Source: Lamellibrachia satsuma
Taxonomy: Eukaryota; Annelida; Polychaeta; Sabellida; Siboglinidae
DNA length: 64,000 nucleotides
Assembly (NCBI GenBank): GCA_033239005.1
Contig: BSQZ01000072.1
Coordinates: forward strand, 293,501 to 357,500
Direction: 5' to 3'
A program made the position numbers and the translations under genes. Shown one piece after another: positions 59,528 through 64,000 of this stretch. The notes under the pieces were generated by a model. It did no database searches. It saw only the letters and a program-made list of their open reading frames with translations, and was not told the DNA's origin. Each line of letters opens with the position of its first letter. The stretch's first letter is position 1.

Positions 59528-61800
59528 GTGGACAAGGAAGCCATTGGCTTATCGAGGGTCCAACATTTTAATCTATGTGTAATCCGCCCTAATGAGCTAT
59601 GTGTCAACCTTGTATTTAAACATATTCACGCTGTTAGCAGCTACACAATCTGCATATAATTTGTTCCATTAATTGGTTGTCCTCTGTTAGAAAGAGTACT
59701 TCCTGATATCTACATTGATCCTTCACAAATAATACTTCATGTCCTCTAGTTCTATTATCTTTCTTGAGTGAGAAAAAAACATGTCTATCAATATTATCAT
59801 ACCCATGCAACATCTTAAAAACTTCAATTGGTCTCCTCTTAATTGTCTCTAGGGTTGTTAAACCACATTCATTCAGTCGTTCTTCATAAATAAGGTCTCT
59901 CAGTTCTGGCATAAGTTTGTTTGCTCTCCTCAGTTTTCTTTCAAGCGTGTCTATATCGTTCTTACGATATGGCATCCTAGCTTGTATACAGTACTCTAAA
60001 CGAGTCCTTACTATTGCTTTATAAATAGGTATAATTAGATTTTTGTCCCTATATGTTATATTTTTCCTAATCAATCCAATAATTTGATTACCATTTGAAG
60101 CTGCAGTACCACACTGCTCTGAAACTTTCATATCAGCACTTATTGTTATTCCTAAGTTCTTTTACAGTTGTGTCCAGAACATCTCCCATTTCACAGTTTA
60201 CATCCAAGTTCCCTTGTATACACTTTTGTGGCATCCGCAAATGCCAGTACGTTTCTTCTTACATTATGGCTCAAGTCACTGATGTATAATAAGAATAATA
60301 AAGGTCCTAATAGTGATCCTTGAGGTACTCCACTCAAAACTGATTTCCAGTTTGAAACTTCTCCACCTACTACAACACGCTCTCTTCAGTCAGCCGTTTT
60401 TCTATCCAGTCGATTATGTTTTTTAGATATAAGTAGTAATCTTTGATGTGGCTCTTTGTCAAAAGCTTTCTGAAAATCTAAGTAGATAATATCTACTGGT
60501 GATCCCACGTCTATCCACTTAGTGATTTCTTCCAAAAAACATAACATATTTGTTAAGCATGACCTCGCTTTAAGGAATCCATGTTGAGATGAATTTAATC
60601 ATTTATGCTTAACGAGGAAGTCCACCATATGGTCTTTAATTAACCTTTCTAATAATTTACAAATCACTGACGTTAAACTCACTGGTCTGTAATCTGACTT
60701 ATTTCTCGAACCCTTTTAAATAATAGTATGATGTTTGCTTGTTCCCATTCAACAGGAACCATCCCCTCTTTTAATGACAAGTTGAACACTCTTGCAAGTG
60801 GTATACTAATTTGTTCTACTACTTCCATTTGTAGTTTTGAAGGAATTCCATCCACATCCACATCCAGGCCATAACCTTCATTGCCTTTATTTTCTTAGCT
60901 ACAATTTCTGGAGTTACAATTAACTGCCCTAAATATTTCGATGTAGCCTCCTGAAATTTAGCATCTAGAACTGGTAATGAACTAATATCCTCTCTGGTAA
61001 ACACTGAACTGAAGTATCCATTTAGGTCTTCCGCCATTAAAAATCCTTGTGATATTATATTTCCAGCATTGCCTTCTAGTGGTCTAACCTTGTCTGGAAC
61101 GTTTTGTTTAACACTGATATATGTACAAAATCTCTTACTGTCTTTTTTATGTTATATACACATTTTTGCTTATAGCTTTTCTTAAAATCATTAAGTGACT
61201 TTTTGTAATTTGTGTAGTCTTCATCCTTTCTGCCTATAAACCCTTCACGTAGTTTGCTTGTACACTATTTTTCTAATAGCTTCTTTTGACAAGTGTTTCT
61301 TTCCAGATCGGTTTCCTTGTTTTTTCAAAGAACAAATTTCATATTTTAGATTGTTCCAACATTCAATTGCGGTCTTGTTCCTCAGCATGTTATTAAATAT
61401 AGCTTTGCTAAGTATTTTCTCATATCTTTATATCTATCTTTGTGGAAGTTTCTCCTGTATTTTATTTGTACTTTCTGATTTTACTTTGACATCAAAATGC
61501 ATTTGATTATGATCATTATTACCCAATGATTTATGCATTTTGACATTGTCCACTAATTCATGTTATGAAGGCAAAACTACATCTAATTCATTATCTCCCC
61601 TGGATGTGTCTAGCACGTGTTGAGTAAGGAAGCTATCTTGAATTAAATGTAAAAAAAACCTGTTGGTCCTCACTCCCTGTACTCTCCATTGTATGTATCG
61701 GTGGTTGAAATCTCCCATCATGATACGTTTCCCTTTACTCACTTCTTTATAGCATTTTGTAATTTTCTGTTTTTCTCTTCGCTTATGTTTGAACTTCTTT
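59528..61800 (-). pseudogene. CR1-like retrotransposon relic with endonuclease and RT
   Basis: Read on the minus strand from 61800. Endonuclease pieces are KGKRIMMGDFNHRYIQW, LTQHVLDTSRGDNELDVVLP and SDHNQMHFDVKV. Then come the linker, MAEDLNGYFSSVFTREDISS, RT blocks with many frameshifts (one stretch, 60470-60660, almost identical to 46955-47150), CGLTTLETIKR and the 3'UTR (tccacttt variant of the tccacttgccatctgg motif) at 59528-59640. It is the only copy in the window that keeps the endonuclease, but it has multiple stops and indels. Confidence 0.88.
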
Positions 61801-61924
61801 AAACTAATCCAATAGTTAATGTCGAATTTCTTTTAACTATATTGCACCAAACAGATTTATGGCATTTTGTTTCCCTTTCTAATTTTATGCGTGTGTGTGT
61901 TGGATGGAAATGAGTACATAATGA

Positions 61925-62104
61925 GGACACACAAACGCACACGCACACGCACACGCACACGCACACGCACACGCACACGCACACAATTCTCCAAATTGTC
62001 AAACTATAATGGTAACGTTGGGACTTGTTGAGCATCACACGCACACGCACACGCACACACACACGCACACGCACACGCACACGCGCACACACATACACAC
62101 ACAC
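61925..62104. repeat. duplicated segment with (ACGCAC)n tracts
   Basis: attctcc.aatt.tcaaactataatgg and following gtaacgttgggacttgttga occur twice (61985 and 62105), each preceded by an ACGCAC run. A ~120-bp tandem duplication. Confidence 0.88.
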
Positions 62105-62324
62105 AATTCTCCGAATTATCAAACTATAATGGTAACGTTGGGACTTGTTGAGCATCCTCGAAAACTCGAAAATTAAGGCCAGTAACTTGCACAGCTTAGA
62201 TTTTAGGCAAAATATAATCCTTTTTGTTCTAATATCTATGTTCGTTGCTAACTGGGGCCACTGATTCGTAACTAGAATCAGCGCAGATGTGCAGACAGGT
62301 GCTTTAGTATCTACAAAGTGTCTG

Positions 62325-62815
62325 TTGTTGCTTCTTCTCGCTGTGAAGCTTATGTATTATATGTACTTGTTTTAAGTTCAATGGTTGCATTAGGTGAATT
62401 CATCCTCGCTACGATACCCCTTTCAGATAAACCTGTTGAAACGTGGAACCTTCAACAATACTAAGTTCAATGGGGTTCTAATCCATGGCTACTGTTGTAC
62501 TCGACAGTCCCCCCGGCGGCGAGGATGGGTAAATTCGTCTTTGCTTGTGTCAAGCCCCCGGCAACAGGTGTGATCACTGCGTGCCCATGTTGCTGGACTG
62601 ACTGACGTAGTATACGCGCCGATCGCGTGTGGTACTTAATGCGTTAATTACATGTCACTAGCATCTTCGAGAAAGGTGAAAGACGTTTCTCATACACCAG
62701 GCGTAGCTCATATGTTACCTATTCTCTCCCCTGGCGGCTCTATTCTTTATGGGTGTCAACGGAAGGGTGTTCCGTCTGCCTTCGTGATGTCTCTGCACAA
62801 CCCCATACGTATACG
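62325..62815 (+). repeat. dispersed repeat family E, copy 3 (degraded)
   Basis: ttgcttcttctcgctgtgaa, gtcaagcccccggc, gccgatcgcgtgtggtact and cactagcatcttcgagaaag match copies 1 and 2 in the same order with indels. Confidence 0.7.
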
Positions 62816-62965
62816 TGACTAGTTTATGACCACATATTGTCGCCCCATCGTGTTTACTGCACTTAGTAAATGTGTAAAAAACATTCCAGCAAGGTTCGTA
62901 CGCTGGCTGCTATAAATTATTAGTAGTATGGAAAATCCAAATTGCGTCTTCGTTTTAATTTGTCT

Positions 62966-63000
62966 ATGCAAATGCAATGCTAGTGTAACATATAAATAAG
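62966..63000 (+). promoter_or_regulatory. octamer plus TATA box
   Basis: Exact POU octamer atgcaaat at 62966-62973, then TATAAATAAG at 62991. A start about 30 bases on falls at tacattacac near 63021. The spacing is that of a classic RNA polymerase II core promoter with a proximal octamer. Confidence 0.55.
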
Positions 63001-63020
63001 AGGATTCGGACATAGATGCT

Positions 63021-63770
63021 TACATTACACACTTCAGAGATCGACCGTTGAAATAAAGACTGCGCACGTTAAGACTCTTGAAGTTTTCGCTAATTCGGTA
63101 AGTGATTTTCTATGAACTTAATAGTTCAGCGGGCTTGTTGTGTACAATATGAACTGTTTGATGAGTCAAATTATAAACGCATAAAGGCATCACTTTAGTG
63201 TCAAGGTGCTCACTCACCAAATCCTGATAAGTGATAAGTCGCTCGGAGTTTTTTAATTTTAACACTATGTTTTTATTTCAATTATGAAATTGCGTATTTA
63301 TTATGCAAACCGTGAATGTTAATTTGCATCAGTATTCGGTGGTAATTTGACTCCAAATGTTGCACATATTATATCTGCGATTGTTATACACATACGAACA
63401 TTCAATTATGGCCACTATCTTTAAATTAGACGGGTAATGGAATAAGAGTATTATATCTTATATCTGATGTCCGCAGCAAGGGGAAGTGAAATTTTCCATT
63501 TCTGCATTTTGACACTTGCTTCAAACTATCGTGTTCGACTACAAACGCCAAATGGCTACTACAAGATAACAGGGAACATAGTGAGTAAGTTTGTACGGCA
63601 CAAAATATTAAATAGCAACACTAATACCGTATCGTTTCAAATTGCCCAAATAATTTATGAATTTCAGTTATCAACGACGTTGACGTGGAAGTATGAAATC
63701 ACGTGACGCATTGATCATCGTCGCCATTTTTGTGCTGATAGGAGCAGCATATGCTCCGGATCCTTGCAAG
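63021..63770 (+). CDS. first exons of a secreted or membrane protein gene, 3'-partial
   Basis: Proposed non-coding exon 1 about 63021-63097 ends at a perfect donor (gtaagt). Intron 63098-63667 ends gaatttcag. Exon 2 starts at 63668 with 25 bases of leader. ATG at 63693 opens 26 codons, MKSRDALIIVAIFVLIGAAY then APDPCK, to donor gtgcgt at 63771 (phase 0). The hydrophobic core with GAAYA just before the predicted cleavage is a textbook signal peptide. Cys shortly after suggests a disulphide-rich secreted product. The remaining exons lie beyond the window, so the family is unknown. It is not obviously related to the two six-cysteine genes, which use MNST in exon 1. Confidence 0.6.
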
Positions 63771-64000
63771 GTGCGTCATCGACTTTGTATATGTACAACA
63801 TGTTTACTGTGTGACAGCGACACTTGTTTTTAATAGTTAGCTTAAGTCTAATACTTCTTGAGTCAGGCGTAATTAAAGTTAAGTATATCCACTGTATAAA
63901 TGACAATGTTTCTTTCGTGCTCTGTGTTGCATACGATATGTTTTCTTACAATATTATTACAATTTGACTATTTCTATACCGAAAATGGTTTGTGCAGCCA
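63771..64000. other. intron of the last gene
   Basis: Follows the gtgcgt donor. No further exon is evident before the window ends. Confidence 0.45.

Overview
The window looks like AT-rich nuclear DNA from a non-vertebrate metazoan. It has GT-AG introns of 0.1-4.6 kb, long (TA)n, (TG)n and (GCGT)n microsatellites, many decayed non-LTR retrotransposons, one Ty3/gypsy relic, hAT remnants, MITE-like elements and a tRNA-derived SINE. I cannot name the species. Nothing prokaryotic is present.

Positions 1-22.6 kb (+ strand) hold most of a KDM2 (JHDM1/FBXL10-11) gene: 14 coding exons encoding about 1174 residues in the order JmjC demethylase, CXXC zinc finger, PHD finger, F-box, leucine-rich repeats. 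Its first exon(s) lie upstream of the window. All 13 internal exon joins are in phase, and the JmjC iron and 2-oxoglutarate residues are intact. The introns carry an unusual load of repeats. Two tandem arrays copy the gene's own splice junctions: a 5' splice site at 2.99-3.15 kb, and a 3' splice site with its exon start at 15.24-15.65 kb. A 2.7-kb foldback element fills most of one intron. An in-frame stop plus AATAAA suggests a short isoform without F-box and LRRs.

Positions 22.6-29 kb are transposon-derived: a GGCC-rich element, a hAT transposase C-terminus, an 82-bp tandem array beside a CR1-like RT relic, and a second RT relic.

Positions 29-41 kb hold two paralogous two-exon genes (29.18-31.07 and 39.64-40.52 kb). 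Each predicts a small secreted peptide precursor with the spacing C-x3-C-x6-C-x20-C-x6-C-x3-C. I do not recognise the family; it is my main candidate for new biology here. Between them lies a CR1-like relic in which about 47 bp of the RT C-terminal coding sequence has expanded into a 28-unit minisatellite.

Positions 41-62.8 kb are almost all mobile-element debris: a nested pair of CR1-like elements (44.65-48.21 kb) that creates a false 774-codon ORF, a gypsy relic (48.7-51.07 kb), further RT relics, a multi-copy repeat near 55.8-58.5 and 62.3-62.8 kb, and microsatellites.

Positions 62.97-63.77 kb hold the start of another gene: octamer and TATA motifs, a non-coding first exon, then an exon encoding a signal peptide. 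The rest runs off the window.

A theme links these regions. Segments of about 20-80 bp have repeatedly been duplicated in tandem, catching splice sites, transposon coding sequence and integrase sequence. All coordinates come from reading the sequence; no search or alignment program was run.
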